A DNA stretch of 64,000 nucleotides from Leifsonia sp. Root112D2 (GCF_001424905.1 NZ_LMCU01000001.1:2287480-2351479), one strand, 5' to 3'. Numbered from the stretch's first letter, positions 42,908-54,637 are shown. Numbers and translations are program-made. Notes: generated by a model from the letters alone, not told the origin.

Positions 42908-43887
42908 GCGAGCCTCCGAAGGCGCGGGTCGATGAGCGGGTAGAGCAGGTCGACCGCCAGGTTGGTTATCACGTACACGCCCGCCGAGAGTACGACGACG
43001 GCGATGACGATGGGCAGGTCTTTGCCGTTGACGGCGGCGAGGAGCAGCCGCCCCAGCCCTTGGCGGTTGAAGAGTGTCTCCGTCACGACGGCGCCGCCGA
43101 AGAGCCCTCCGACGAGAAAGCCGGCCATCGTTGTGAGCGGGATCAGCGCGTGCCGCAGCGCGTGCCGAACCCGCACATACGCGTCGGACAACCCTCGTGC
43201 CCTGGCGCTCTGGATGAACGGCTGGTCGAAGACCTCCTCGAGCGCGTTACGCAGCACCTGCGTGAGCACGGCTGCGAGGGGCAGCGCCAGCGTCACCGAG
43301 GGCAGCACGAGCGACTGCCAGCCCTTGTTGCCGATGGCCGGAAAGACGTGCAGGCCGTAGGAGAAGGCGCTGAGCAGCAGAATGCCCAGCCAGAACGACG
43401 GCATGGAGGCGAGCGTCAGGTCGATGGCGCTGGATGTGCCGCGAATCCAGCGGCGACGGTGCGCAGTCAGCGTCGCCACGACGACGGCGATGAGGATCGC
43501 CAGCGTTCCGGCCGTCACGGCCAGCTGAACCGTGCCGCCGATTTGCTGGCCTATCGCCTGCGAGACCGGCTCCTTGAGCTGGTACGACCGCCCCAGATCG
43601 CCGTGTACCAGCTTCCACAGGTACGTGCCGTACTGCACGTACCAGGGCTGGTCGAACCCGTACTCGTGGCGAATCTGCGCGAGCACGGCGGGCGAAGGGT
43701 TCGCCTGCTCCCCGCCGAGCACGGCGTATGCGGGGTCACCCGGGCTGAGGTAGATCGCGAGGAAGGCCAGTGTCGCCGCGCCCCAGAGCACGCCTATCGC
43801 GCCGACCACGCGCAACAGAACAGTGCCGGCGAGACCCCCTCGCCGTACCACCCTCAGCCCGGATGCCGCCGTCATCTCAGTTGCCAC
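42904..43887 (-). CDS. Oligopeptide-type ABC transporter permease (DppB-like)
   Basis: 327 residues from GTG 43887, or 323 from ATG 43875 directly after the upstream stop. Six membrane segments; SPGDPAYAVLGG near residue 50 and FIQSARARGLSDAYVRVRHALRHALIP are DppB hallmarks. Pairs with the DppC-like protein to form the pore. Overlaps the binding-protein gene by 11 nt if the GTG is used. Confidence 0.93.
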   Translation of the reverse strand: MATEMTAASGLRVVRRGGLAGTVLLRVVGAIGVLWGAATLAFLAIYLSPGDPAYAVLGGEQANPSPAVLAQIRHEYGFDQPWYVQYGTYLWKLVHGDLGRSYQLKEPVSQAIGQQIGGTVQLAVTAGTLAILIAVVVATLTAHRRRWIRGTSSAIDLTLASMPSFWLGILLLSAFSYGLHVFPAIGNKGWQSLVLPSVTLALPLAAVLTQVLRNALEEVFDQPFIQSARARGLSDAYVRVRHALRHALIPLTTMAGFLVGGLFGGAVVTETLFNRQGLGRLLLAAVNGKDLPIVIAVVVLSAGVYVITNLAVDLLYPLIDPRLRRLA

Positions 43888-45517
43888 TCGTCCACGCGTC
43901 GAAGACGTATGGCGCCGGGTACGCGGTCTCGAGGCTCAGACCGTGCACGGTGTCTTTGTTGTATGCAACGACGCGCTGATCGTCGAACAAGGGGATCGCC
44001 GGGGCGAGTTCGATCAGACGCGCCTGTGCCTTTTCGTACAGTGCCGCCTGTGTGCTTGCATCCGTCGTCTCGCGCGCCTCCTGCACGTACTGGTCAACCT
44101 TCGGGTCCGACAGGCGCGAGGAGTTCAGCCCGATGCGTTGCGGCGTCGTGATGTTCTTCGAGTCGTACTTCAGCCACAGGATGTCCGGGGTGTTCGTTCC
44201 CCAGATGCCCGAGTTGATGTCGTAGTCGCCCGAGATGGTGCGCTCGCTCAGCTGTTGTGCCGTCGGGTACTGAATCTCGATATCGACGCCGAGCTTCTTG
44301 GCCTGGGCCTGAATCTGCTCGGCGATCTGCACGCGGTAGGCGATGGCGCTCGACGTCGGGTAGTAGGCGGTGAGGCGCTTGCCGTCCTTGGTGCGGTATC
44401 CGGCACTGTCGCGCTTCGTCCAGCCAGCCTCGTCAAGCAGCTGATTCGCCTTCGTCACGTTGAATGGAATGTCGTTCTTGGCGTAGTCGAGCGTGGACGA
44501 GGTCAGAAACCCCGTGGCCGTCTTGTACTGGCCGAAGAGCACGGATTTCACGATCTGGGCGCGGTCGATGCCCGTCACGAGTGCCTGGCGCACCTTCAGA
44601 TCGTTGAATGGGGCCCTCGTGGTGTTGAGCCACCAGGTGAACGGATGCCCCGGCGTGGTCGCCTGCAGAATGCCGATGCTGGAATTCTGTTTGGCCGAGG
44701 CGATCGACTGCGCCGGAACCCAGTCGACGGCATCCACCTGGCCGGATGCGAGCGCGTTGTACCGCGTGGCATCCTCGGCGAGGATCAGCACGGTATACGT
44801 CTTCAGGTAGGCCGCACCCGTGTGGGTGCCGGGAGGACCCCAGTTGTACGCATCGTTGCGCGTGTACTCGACGCTCTGGCCCTTGGTCCATTTGACGAGC
44901 GTGAAGGGCCCCGTGCCGATCGGGTCGGCGCAGATGTTGCCCGGGGCATCCGCTATCTCCTTCGGCGAGACGACGCCGAAGAAGCCCTGGGCGAGCACCC
45001 GCAGGAAGGCGGAATACGGGGTGCTGAGGTGCACCTTCAGGGTGTCGGCGTTCACGACGGTCGAGCCGGCATACGGTGCGATGTACGAGGCCGACATCGG
45101 CGACTTGGTGGCCGGGTTGACGATGTAGTCGAGATTCGCCTTGAACGCGGCGGCATCCCACTTCTGCCCGTCACTGAAGGTGACGCCCTTGCGCAGGGTG
45201 AAGGTGTAGTCGAGGCCATCAGGGGAGATCGTCCACGACGAGGCGAGCCACGGCTCGAGCTTGCCGGTCTTCGGGTTCTCGTAGATGACGGAGTCGGTCA
45301 GCGGGCGAGAGAGCTCGGGCCCGTTGAGCCCGGCGTTCTCGGCTGGCGCGATGCACGGCGGCTCCTGCCCATTGGTGCCGATCGTCAGCGAGCCGTTGCG
45401 CACGGGCGTCGAGCTCTCCGACCCGGACGGGCCGGCGCCCCCCGCGCAGGCGCTCAGCAGAAGCAGGAGGGGAGCGAGGGCGAGAGCGGTCCAGGTTTTC
45501 TTGTTCACGAGGGTCAT
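43877..45517 (-). CDS. Solute-binding lipoprotein, family 5 (peptide/nickel type)
   Basis: 546 residues from ATG 45517, where MTLVNKKTWTALALAPLLL begins a lipoprotein signal with lipobox LLLLSAC (Cys ~23). Mature protein reads like family 5: SSWTISPDGLDYTFTLRKGVTFSDG near residue 105. Captures the substrate, probably an oligopeptide, for the permease encoded downstream. The open frame extends a further 160 codons upstream across the intergenic gap, but that part has no coding character. Confidence 0.93.
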   Translation of the reverse strand: MTLVNKKTWTALALAPLLLLLSACAGGAGPSGSESSTPVRNGSLTIGTNGQEPPCIAPAENAGLNGPELSRPLTDSVIYENPKTGKLEPWLASSWTISPDGLDYTFTLRKGVTFSDGQKWDAAAFKANLDYIVNPATKSPMSASYIAPYAGSTVVNADTLKVHLSTPYSAFLRVLAQGFFGVVSPKEIADAPGNICADPIGTGPFTLVKWTKGQSVEYTRNDAYNWGPPGTHTGAAYLKTYTVLILAEDATRYNALASGQVDAVDWVPAQSIASAKQNSSIGILQATTPGHPFTWWLNTTRAPFNDLKVRQALVTGIDRAQIVKSVLFGQYKTATGFLTSSTLDYAKNDIPFNVTKANQLLDEAGWTKRDSAGYRTKDGKRLTAYYPTSSAIAYRVQIAEQIQAQAKKLGVDIEIQYPTAQQLSERTISGDYDINSGIWGTNTPDILWLKYDSKNITTPQRIGLNSSRLSDPKVDQYVQEARETTDASTQAALYEKAQARLIELAPAIPLFDDQRVVAYNKDTVHGLSLETAYPAPYVFDAWTSGN

Positions 45518-45629
45518 CCTGACAAGCGCGCGGCCCCGGCGGGCGAACATGACCGTGCGTGACCTTGTGTGAAGTAACACAGCATTCCGGCTTGACGGGA
45601 TGCGCGCGGATGCGCGATAAGTGCCGCGC

Positions 45630-46310
45630 TTATGCAGGAGGGATGCCGTGCGGGGCCTCACCAGGCTGAATAAAACCGCTCTCGTACGCGAGAACGACGG
45701 CCTGGACGCGGTCCCGTACCTCCAGCTTTGCGAGCAGCCGGGCGACGTGCGTCTTGACCGTGGCCTCGCCGAGATATAGCCGACGCGCCAACTCCGCGTT
45801 CGACAGACCCTGTGCCAGGAGTCGGAGAACCTCCTGCTCACGCGAGCTGAGTGAGGCGACAGCGACGGGGAGCACATCGCTTGGCGACGGCAGCCGCACG
45901 AATCGCTCGATGAGCCGTTGGGTGACGGAGGGGGCGAGCAGCGACTCTCCGCGCGCCACGGCGTGCACGGCGGCAATGAGCTGCTCGCGCGGTGCATCCT
46001 TCAGCAGAAAGGCGCTCGCGCCCGCCCGCAGCGCCTCGTAGACATATTCGTCGGCATCGAACGTCGTGAGAACAAGAATCCTCGACGCCGAACCGGCCGC
46101 GCTGAGGCGCCGGGTCGCTTCGATGCCATCGAGCACCGGCATCCTGATGTCCATCAAGACGACATCAGGATGCGTGCGAGCGACCAGACGCACGGCCTCC
46201 TCGCCGTTCGACGCCTCCCCGACGACCTCGATTCCCGGCTCAAGGTCGAGGATCAGACGAAAACCGGTGCGCACGAGTTCCTGGTCGTCGGCCAGCACCA
46301 CGGTCGTCAT
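45630..46310 (-). CDS. NarL/LuxR-family response regulator
   Basis: 226 residues. Receiver domain with DDQ acidic pair, phospho-acceptor Asp in VVLMDIRMPVLDG (~residue 54) and conserved Lys in LLKDAPRE; C-terminal LuxR-type helix-turn-helix LSSREQEVLRLLAQGLSNAELARRLYLGEATVKTHV. Start overlaps the kinase stop by 4 nt. A 7-bp imperfect hairpin (45617-45633) spans its stop codon. Likely acts on the divergent membrane-protein gene or on itself. Confidence 0.95.
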   Translation of the reverse strand: MTTVVLADDQELVRTGFRLILDLEPGIEVVGEASNGEEAVRLVARTHPDVVLMDIRMPVLDGIEATRRLSAAGSASRILVLTTFDADEYVYEALRAGASAFLLKDAPREQLIAAVHAVARGESLLAPSVTQRLIERFVRLPSPSDVLPVAVASLSSREQEVLRLLAQGLSNAELARRLYLGEATVKTHVARLLAKLEVRDRVQAVVLAYESGFIQPGEAPHGIPPA

Positions 46311-47446
46311 GCGAGCCTCGCGGGTAGCGGGATGCGCGCGGAAACCTGGAAGCCGCCATCCGGCGTTGGGCCGGTCGTCAGCGTGCCGTCGACCGAGGCG
46401 ACCCGCTCACGAATTCCGATGAGCCCGTAGCCCGGCGCGGACGGTCGGCGCTTGCCCTGTCGTGAGCCGACGTTCGCGATGTCGAGTCGCAGCGCAGCCT
46501 CACCGCGAGAGAGATTCACCGTTGTGGCCACGAGCCCGGCGTGTTTGATGACATTGGTCAGGGCCTCCTGAACGATGCGGTAGACCGCAGCCTCGAGAGG
46601 CGCGGGGAGGAGCGTCTCGCTCGCATCCGCACGAAGCACCACAGGCAGCCCCGCGCTGGCCGCCGTCGCGACCAGTTCGTCGAGGGTAGCCCGCCCGAAG
46701 GCGGAGGGCACCGGGTCGTCATCGTCCCGCAGCGCCTGCAGCAGTTGCCGGATCTCGCCGAGAGAATCCCTGGCCGTGGATCGGATGGCGTGCAGGGGTG
46801 CGCGCGCCAGTTCGGGGCGCGCCGCGAGGGCGGCCTCGGCCGCATCCGATTGCACAGAGATCACGCTCAGGCTGTGAGCCACGATGTCGTGCAGTTCGCG
46901 CGCAATGCGCACACGTTCCTCGGCGACGGCGAGGCGCGCAGTGTCTCGTTCGCGCTGTTCGGCGTGCGAGACGCGTGTGCGCCAGAGCCTGCTGGCCCGC
47001 CCGAGCAACCACAGGCCCCCGAACAGCACGACGACGAAGAGATAGTCGACACCGTTGTCGATGCGTTCCTCGATGATCAGCTCGGCCACCAGGATCACAC
47101 CGGCGAGAGCGGCCCGGCCTTCCGTGTAGGTCGACGCGGTGGAGTACATGACTATCGCGTACAACACGAGAGACCACAGGGATCCCGGCACCTCGGCCAG
47201 CAGGGACTGGGTGAGTCCGGAGACCACAAGGATGCCCACGGCGACGAAGGGAGACCGCACCCGCCAGGCGAGCGAGAGCGGTGCGACGATCGCCACCGGC
47301 AGCGTCACAGCCAGGGGCCCCTCGGCGGGATTTCCCGTCGCGGTACTGAGCACGGCGATCACGAGCATGATGATGGCCAGCGCGAGATCCGGCGCCGGGA
47401 ATCCAGCGATCCTCATGCGCCATAACGCCGCGATGCGCTCGTGCAT
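46307..47446 (-). CDS. Sensor histidine kinase (HisKA_3 type)
   Basis: 379 residues. The N-terminal ~150 residues carry about five membrane segments and no large external sensor domain, so it probably senses the membrane itself. The H-box is ARELHDIVAHSLSVISVQ; the ATPase domain has EALTNVIKHA and GYGLIGIRERV. Partner of the response regulator encoded downstream (ATGA overlap). ACTCTA at 47453-47458 (TAGAGT on its strand) 6 nt from the start gives a leaderless transcript. Confidence 0.94.
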   Translation of the reverse strand: MHERIAALWRMRIAGFPAPDLALAIIMLVIAVLSTATGNPAEGPLAVTLPVAIVAPLSLAWRVRSPFVAVGILVVSGLTQSLLAEVPGSLWSLVLYAIVMYSTASTYTEGRAALAGVILVAELIIEERIDNGVDYLFVVVLFGGLWLLGRASRLWRTRVSHAEQRERDTARLAVAEERVRIARELHDIVAHSLSVISVQSDAAEAALAARPELARAPLHAIRSTARDSLGEIRQLLQALRDDDDPVPSAFGRATLDELVATAASAGLPVVLRADASETLLPAPLEAAVYRIVQEALTNVIKHAGLVATTVNLSRGEAALRLDIANVGSRQGKRRPSAPGYGLIGIRERVASVDGTLTTGPTPDGGFQVSARIPLPARLA

Positions 47447-47452
47447 GGCCTC

Positions 47453-47458
47453 ACTCTA
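47453..47458 (-). promoter_or_regulatory. -10 element of the two-component operon
   Basis: TAGAGT on the minus strand, 6 nt before the kinase ATG at 47446. Confidence 0.45.
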
Positions 47459-47655
47459 TTGCGCGCACGCCGAGACGGTCGTACGCATTTCGGCGGGGGC
47501 GCCTCACCCGAATTGCGGATGCCGGCGCGCCGCAATCCCACCAGGCTGCGGTGGCCGCTCGCCCTCGCGGACGACGCGCTCGACAGCGGTGCAAGAGCAG
47601 CCTCGAATCGTACGGGCCGGCGACACCGGCACAGCAGGCAACGACAAGGAGCATC

Positions 47656-48351
47656 ATGAACAACGCACGGGAGAAAACCCTCCGCATCATCGGCGTGACC
47701 GGGCTCGCGGCCGGCCCCGCGAGTCTCATCGCTACCACCGTCATCCAATGGATGCTGCAATCGGGCGACTCGTCGGCGACGGTATTCGACGCCGTGCGGC
47801 AGAACCAAGGCCTCTGGCAGATCGCCGGTTTCCTCGCCGTGTTCGGGCCGCTGCTCTGGATCTGCGGTATGCCGAGCGCGATTGGCCTGGCACGTTCTCG
47901 CGGCTGGGTGATGACCCTCATCGGCGGAGTGCTCACCGCGCTGGGTCTCGCCGTCGCGATAGGCCACCTGGCCCTGTACTTCGGTGTGTTCGGTGATATC
48001 GCCCTCAGCGGTGTCTCCACCGAGGCAGCAAAGGCGATGGCTCGGGCCGACGACGCGAGCGCCCTCACGACGTTCCTTCTGCTGTCCTTCCTCGTCACGT
48101 TCTCTCTCGGTCCGATCGTGCTCACGCTGGGGTTGCGGCGCGCGAAGGTCGTGCCGGTATGGGTTCCTGTTGCGGCGATCGTGATGACGGTCGCCAACTT
48201 CGCTGGCGGGCCGATTGCGGGAACGGTGCAACTCGTCGCGCTCGTGCTGACCTTCGTGCCGATCATCGTGGCCGTCATTCGGCGACGGTCTAACTCACCG
48301 ATCCCGGCGGCAGACGATTACAGCGCACTCCGCGTCGCCGATGCCGGGTAG
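47656..48351 (+). CDS. Six-segment membrane protein divergent from a two-component system
   Basis: 231 residues from ATG 47656, preceded by AAGGA 5 nt upstream. About six membrane segments, no catalytic motif recognised; the first ~10 residues are basic and cytoplasmic. It may belong to a DUF4386-like group, but I am not sure. Divergence from the kinase and regulator, with a 209-nt shared gap, makes it a plausible target of that system. The gap holds no other gene that I can see. Confidence 0.75.
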   Translation: MNNAREKTLRIIGVTGLAAGPASLIATTVIQWMLQSGDSSATVFDAVRQNQGLWQIAGFLAVFGPLLWICGMPSAIGLARSRGWVMTLIGGVLTALGLAVAIGHLALYFGVFGDIALSGVSTEAAKAMARADDASALTTFLLLSFLVTFSLGPIVLTLGLRRAKVVPVWVPVAAIVMTVANFAGGPIAGTVQLVALVLTFVPIIVAVIRRRSNSPIPAADDYSALRVADAG

Positions 48352-48379
48352 GCAGGGCTGAGGCGGCGGTAGCGTCGGC

Positions 48380-49189
48380 CTATGCTTCGTCGTGGCGCAC
48401 GAGGCCGTCGCGGGCGAAATCGGCGACCGCAGCCTCGGAGAACGTCTGTGCCGGGCGGGGCCACGACGCGGCCTGCGCAGCGAGGTCGGGCAGCTCGATC
48501 GGCCGGCGCGATGCGGCCAGAACGATATTGCCGTTGCGTTCTCCGGCGACGACCGCCTGCGGTGCGACGGCAACAACGTGCGGAAACAACGAGCTCAGCG
48601 TGACGGCAGCATCGTAAGTGAACGGCAGGCCATGCGAGGTGAGCGTGTTGACTATCACGACGCCGTCGGGGGAGAGGGCATCCGCGATCATCGAATAGAA
48701 CTCGCTCGTCGAGACGTGGCGGGGGGCGATGCTGCCCGAGAAGACGTCGACCGTCACAAGATCCCACACGGCTGAATCGGTGCCCACGTGCTCCTCCACC
48801 GCGGTGCGGGCATCCCCGACAACGAGCTCGAGGTCGACGTCGGATGCCAGCGGCAGGTTTTCGAGTACGAAGTTCAGCAGATCACCGTGCAGCTCCACCA
48901 CGCGCTGACGCGAACCCGTTCGCGTCGCGCCAACGTACCGCGGAACCGTCAGGGCGCCCCCACCCAAGTGCAGAGCGTTGAGGGGCCGGATGGCCGGGAA
49001 AGCCGCCTCGATCAGCCCGGCGATGGCCCGCACATAGTCGAGCTGCAGGTCGCGGGGATCCTCAGGGTTGACGTGGGATTGGGTGGTTCCGTCGATGACG
49101 AGAGAGAAGCCCCCATTCGTGCCGCGATTCGGCACAATGGAAGCGTTCACCTGGTCACTTGTGAGGGTCACCGACGTGGCCGATTGCAT
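48380..49189 (-). CDS. Spermidine-synthase-like (SpeE-fold) protein
   Basis: 269 residues. Rossmann methyltransferase fold of the polyamine synthase family: ALHLGGGALTVPRYV as cofactor loop, VVELHGDLLNFV with the acidic residue at the end of strand 2, and DLVTVDVFSGSIAPRHVSTSEFY for the active-site region. Typical spermidine synthases have Asp pairs around GGGDG; here LGGGAL replaces it, so activity on polyamines is doubtful. TAGTGT 6 nt upstream suggests a leaderless transcript. Converges with the membrane-protein gene. Confidence 0.8.
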   Translation of the reverse strand: MQSATSVTLTSDQVNASIVPNRGTNGGFSLVIDGTTQSHVNPEDPRDLQLDYVRAIAGLIEAAFPAIRPLNALHLGGGALTVPRYVGATRTGSRQRVVELHGDLLNFVLENLPLASDVDLELVVGDARTAVEEHVGTDSAVWDLVTVDVFSGSIAPRHVSTSEFYSMIADALSPDGVVIVNTLTSHGLPFTYDAAVTLSSLFPHVVAVAPQAVVAGERNGNIVLAASRRPIELPDLAAQAASWPRPAQTFSEAAVADFARDGLVRHDEA

Positions 49190-49195
49190 AACCAG

Positions 49196-49201
49196 ACACT
49201 A
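49196..49201 (-). promoter_or_regulatory. -10 element of the SpeE-like gene
   Basis: TAGTGT on the minus strand, 6 nt before ATG 49189. Confidence 0.4.
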
Positions 49202-49283
49202 CGTGCTTCACCGTTGTCGCGTCCAACACGGCGCGCGGGATGCGGCGGCGAATGTGGCGCGCACCGCATCGAGCCTCGCGCGA

Positions 49284-49313
49284 TTACCGCAACGGGTGCA
49301 AATCTGGCAGAAT
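49284..49313 (+). promoter_or_regulatory. Possible promoter of rpsP-khpA-rimM
   Basis: TTACCG (49284-49289), 18-nt spacer, CAGAAT (49308-49313) preceded by TGG. The remaining ~130 nt to rpsP hold the ribosome site CAGGAG and no other clear structure. Confidence 0.35.
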
Positions 49314-49443
49314 GGCCAGTCGAGCTACGTTTCGCCCGACCCTCTAATCAGGCATCCGAAACTCCCATAGACCTCCTGCCGAGTGTGCCCCCACGCTCAC
49401 GGCAGTCAGTTCGAGAAAACATCCCATACAACACAGGAGAATT

Positions 49444-49917
49444 GTGGCTGTCAAAATCCGTCTGAAGCGTCTCGGCAAGATTCGCGCGCCGTACTACCGC
49501 ATCGTTGTCGCCGACTCGCGCACCAAGCGCGACGGTCGTGTGATCGAGGAGATCGGTCAGTACCACCCCACCGAGGAGCCCTCGTTCATCAAGGTCGACT
49601 CCGAGCGTGCGCTGTACTGGCTGGGCGTCGGCGCACAGCCGAGCCCGCAGGTCGAGGCCATTCTCAAGCTCACCGGTGACTGGGGAACGTTCAAGGGCGA
49701 GAAGAACCCGAAGAACACGGTGAAGACCAAGGAAGAAAAGGTCGCCTTCGTCGCCGACGAGAAGAAGAAGCCGGTGCTGAAGCCCAAGGCGGAGAAGCCG
49801 GCCGCCAAGGCCGAGGCTCCCGCCAAGGCCGAAGCCGCCGAGACCGTGGCTTCCGAGAACGGGCCGAGCGAAGAGGTCGCGGCTGAAGCCGAGACCACCG
49901 AGACCGAGAAGGCCTAG
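49444..49917 (+). CDS. rpsP: 30S ribosomal protein S16
   Basis: 157 residues from GTG 49444, with CAGGAG 6 nt upstream. The conserved core MAVKIRLKRLGKIRAPYYRI and the following ~90 residues are standard. The last ~60 residues are a Lys/Ala/Glu-rich extension common in actinobacterial S16. Start of the rpsP-khpA-rimM operon, here separated from ffh by an accessory block. Confidence 0.97.
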   Translation: MAVKIRLKRLGKIRAPYYRIVVADSRTKRDGRVIEEIGQYHPTEEPSFIKVDSERALYWLGVGAQPSPQVEAILKLTGDWGTFKGEKNPKNTVKTKEEKVAFVADEKKKPVLKPKAEKPAAKAEAPAKAEAAETVASENGPSEEVAAEAETTETEKA

Positions 49918-49919
49918 TC

Positions 49920-50156
49920 TTGCTCGCTCCCGCTCTGCAGCACCTTGTCAAGGGGATCGTCGATCACCCTGACGACGTTCACGTCGTGGCAAAGAATTCA
50001 CCCCGTGGCGAGGTTCTCGAGGTTCGTGTGAACCCCGAGGACCTCGGTCGGGTCATCGGCCGCTCCGGTCGTACCGCCAAGGCGCTGCGCACCCTCGTGG
50101 CTGCGCTCGCCGACGGACGCCGCGTGCGGGTCGACGTCGTCGACACCGACGCCTAA
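49920..50156 (+). CDS. khpA: KH-domain RNA-binding protein KhpA
   Basis: 78 residues from TTG 49920, 2 nt after rpsP. Single type II KH domain with the loop VIGRSGRTAKALRTLV (GxxG as GRSG). Always found between rpsP and rimM in this phylum; binds RNA, often with KhpB. Its small size is normal. Confidence 0.94.
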   Translation: MLAPALQHLVKGIVDHPDDVHVVAKNSPRGEVLEVRVNPEDLGRVIGRSGRTAKALRTLVAALADGRRVRVDVVDTDA

Positions 50157-50157
50157 G

Positions 50158-50808
50158 GTGTCGGCGAAGAAAGAGCCCAGGACCCAGCTGCGGGTCGGCC
50201 GCCTCATGAAGGCCCACGGCCTCAAGGGCGGCATCAAGCTCGAGCTGTACACCGACGAGCCGAACGAACGTTTCGTTCCGGGCGCCGTGTTCTCGCTGCA
50301 GGTACCGAGCGGCACACAGTGGCACGGCAAGAGCATCGAGCTCACCGAGCTGCGCTGGTACAACTCCCACGCGGTTGGCTTCTTCAAGGGAGTCACCGAC
50401 CGCACCGAGGCCGAGAGCCTGATCAAGGCCATTCTGTGGATCGATCAGGACCCCGCGCAGCTTCCGAGCGAAGACGACGCCTGGTACGACCACCAGCTCG
50501 TCGGGCTCGTCGCCCTGCGCGACGGCGTGAACGTGGGCGTTGTCTCCCGTGTCGACCACCTGCCCGCGCAAGACCTGCTGGCCATCGAGACGGATTCCGG
50601 CGAGGTGCTCGTGCCGTTCGTGAAGGCCATCGTGCCTGCCGTCGACATCGCAGCGGGAACCGTGACTATCACCCCGCCGAACGGGCTCTTCGAGGAGCTT
50701 CCCGACGAGGACAGCGATGCGGATCCGGCTGAGCCGGCCGCGACAGCGACAGCAGCGGCTGACGACGATTCAGACGACTCAGACGCCGATCGCGACAGGA
50801 TCGCCTGA
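50158..50808 (+). CDS. rimM: Ribosome maturation factor RimM
   Basis: 216 residues from GTG 50158. N-terminal RVGRLMKAHGLKGGIKLELYTD and the PRC-barrel region YDHQLVGLVALRDGVNVGVV are typical; WYDHQL is the family landmark. The last ~40 residues are an Asp/Ala-rich tail. Needed for 30S head assembly around S19. trmD, the usual next gene, is absent; instead the 3' end overlaps the convergent nasB by 30 nt. Confidence 0.95.
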   Translation: MSAKKEPRTQLRVGRLMKAHGLKGGIKLELYTDEPNERFVPGAVFSLQVPSGTQWHGKSIELTELRWYNSHAVGFFKGVTDRTEAESLIKAILWIDQDPAQLPSEDDAWYDHQLVGLVALRDGVNVGVVSRVDHLPAQDLLAIETDSGEVLVPFVKAIVPAVDIAAGTVTITPPNGLFEELPDEDSDADPAEPAATATAAADDDSDDSDADRDRIA

Positions 50809-52508
50809 GGCGCTGAACCGGTCGATCAGTTCGGCGATGCGCCCCTTGCAGCCGCCGCACCCCGTGCCGGCGCGTGTCGCCGAGCCGACGCACGCGACGG
50901 TCGTGTTGCCGTCGTCGATGGCATCGTGGATGTGACCGACGGTCACCGCGTTGCACCAGCACACCGTCTCATCCGCTGATAGCTCGCCGGTCACCGTGGT
51001 CGAAACCTCGTCCGGTCCGTCGTGGCGTAGCAGGATGGAGCGATCGGCGGGCAGCTCGCTGCCGCGCTCGAACAACAGCATGAGCTCGGCCCCCGTGCGC
51101 GGCATTCCGACACTCACCATGCCCTCGAGCACCCCGCCGCGGGTCACCATCTTCACGTAGCGGCCGTGCTCGGGATCGGCCCACTGTGAGACCTGCCTGC
51201 GGGCTGCCGGATGCGCCGCGTCACCGGATGCGGCCAGCTCGCTGTTCTGCGGCTCCCTGTCCCACGGTTCCGGGTCCACGACGCCGGCCGAGACCACGTC
51301 GATGCCCTCCGCCTTGAGCATGACGATGGCGGGCCGTTCGGCGGCGAGCGCGGGCAGGGGCGTGCCGCCGACCGCCTCGCCGGCCAGGCGGCCGGCAAGC
51401 CACTCGGCCTGACGCCAACCCGGCCCGATCAGGCCGGAGGGCGCACCGTGCACGCCCTCGGCCGCGCCGTCATCGGGCCGCGCCGCAACGTGGGCGCAGT
51501 CGCCTATGGCGAACACATCGTCGTCGCCCCAGGAACGCAGTTCGGTGTCGACGAGGATGCCGCCGGCGGTGGGCAGGCCAGCGAGAGTTGCCAGCTCGGT
51601 GCGCGGGCTCACCCCACACGAGAGCACCAGCAGATCGCCGGCGATGATCTTGCCGTCGGCGCAGCACAGCGCCTCGAAACGTTGCGCGCCGCTGTTGTTG
51701 GAGGCGCTGTCGTCGCCGATGGCTTCGGGGCTGCCCAGCAGCACGCTTTCGGCCCGGCTGTGGGCTATCACCTCGATGCCCGCCTCGCGCAGGCTGTCGG
51801 AGAGCACGGTGCCGCCGCCGCGGTCGAGGTTGCGCGGCATCGGGTAGCCGCCGTGATGCACCACACTCACCTGGGCGCCCTGACCGGCGGCCGCGAGTGC
51901 AAGTTCGAGTCCGAGCACGCCTGCACCCAGCACGATGAGCCGCTGCCCGGCCTCGACGATGGCGCGCACGCGCTCGGCGTCGGCCAGATCGCGCAGCACC
52001 GTGACGCCGGCGGGCAGGCTCGGGTCGTGGGCTATCGCATCCGCGCCCGCACGCAGCAGCGACGGCCGGTCGCGCGCTGTTCTCTCGATGCCGTCGAGGG
52101 TGGGGATGTTCGCCCGGGAACCCGTCGCGAGCACGAGGCGGTCATACTCGACGCGCTCAGTGCCGGGCAGACCGGCAGTGGCGCCGGTGACGACGACAGT
52201 GACGTTGTGTGCCTCGGTGTCGATGGCCGTCACTCGGGCGCCGCGCAGCATCCGAACGCCGGCATCGATGGCCGCAGGCGTGTCGGTCACCGTCAGCGCA
52301 GCACGGTCGGTATGCCCCACGGCGTATTCGGCGATGAGCACCCGGTTGTACGCATCCGCATCTTCGGCACCGACCACTGTCACCTCCACGGTGCCGCCGC
52401 GCACGGAGGGCAGCAACTCCTCTACGAAGCGCGCGCCAACGGGCCCGTAGCCGACGAGCACGACGCGCAGCGGCCGGCTCATGTCGGGCCGGCTCATGTC
52501 GGGCCTGC

Positions 52509-52512
<4 letters not shown>
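50779..52512 (-). CDS. nasB: NasB-type FAD-dependent reductase subunit of nitrate reductase
   Basis: 577 residues. ATG 52512 overlaps the nasA stop (ATGA); ATGs at 52497 and 52482 within a tandem repeat are alternatives. FAD motif VVLVGYGPVGARFVEEL, NAD(P)H motif VLGAGVLGLELALAAAGQ and DVFAIGDCAHV form a pyridine-nucleotide-disulfide reductase core. The C-terminus carries a BFD-like [2Fe-2S] segment (VCWCN... and GCGGC), which would pass electrons to NasA. Organisation matches assimilatory nitrate reductase of other actinobacteria. Confidence 0.88.

Positions 52513-52516
<4 letters not shown>
52476..52516. repeat. 15-bp tandem repeat carrying the nasB start codons
   Basis: GGCTCATGTCGGGCC is perfect at 52476-52490 and 52491-52505, and an 11-nt near-copy follows at 52506-52516. 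On the minus strand each copy encodes an ATG, giving MSRPD-MSRPD-MSRP at the protein N-terminus and three alternative starts. Confidence 0.9.
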
Positions 52517-54617
<2,101 letters not shown>

Positions 54618-54637
54618 GGTGAGAGCAGGCTCGGCGC

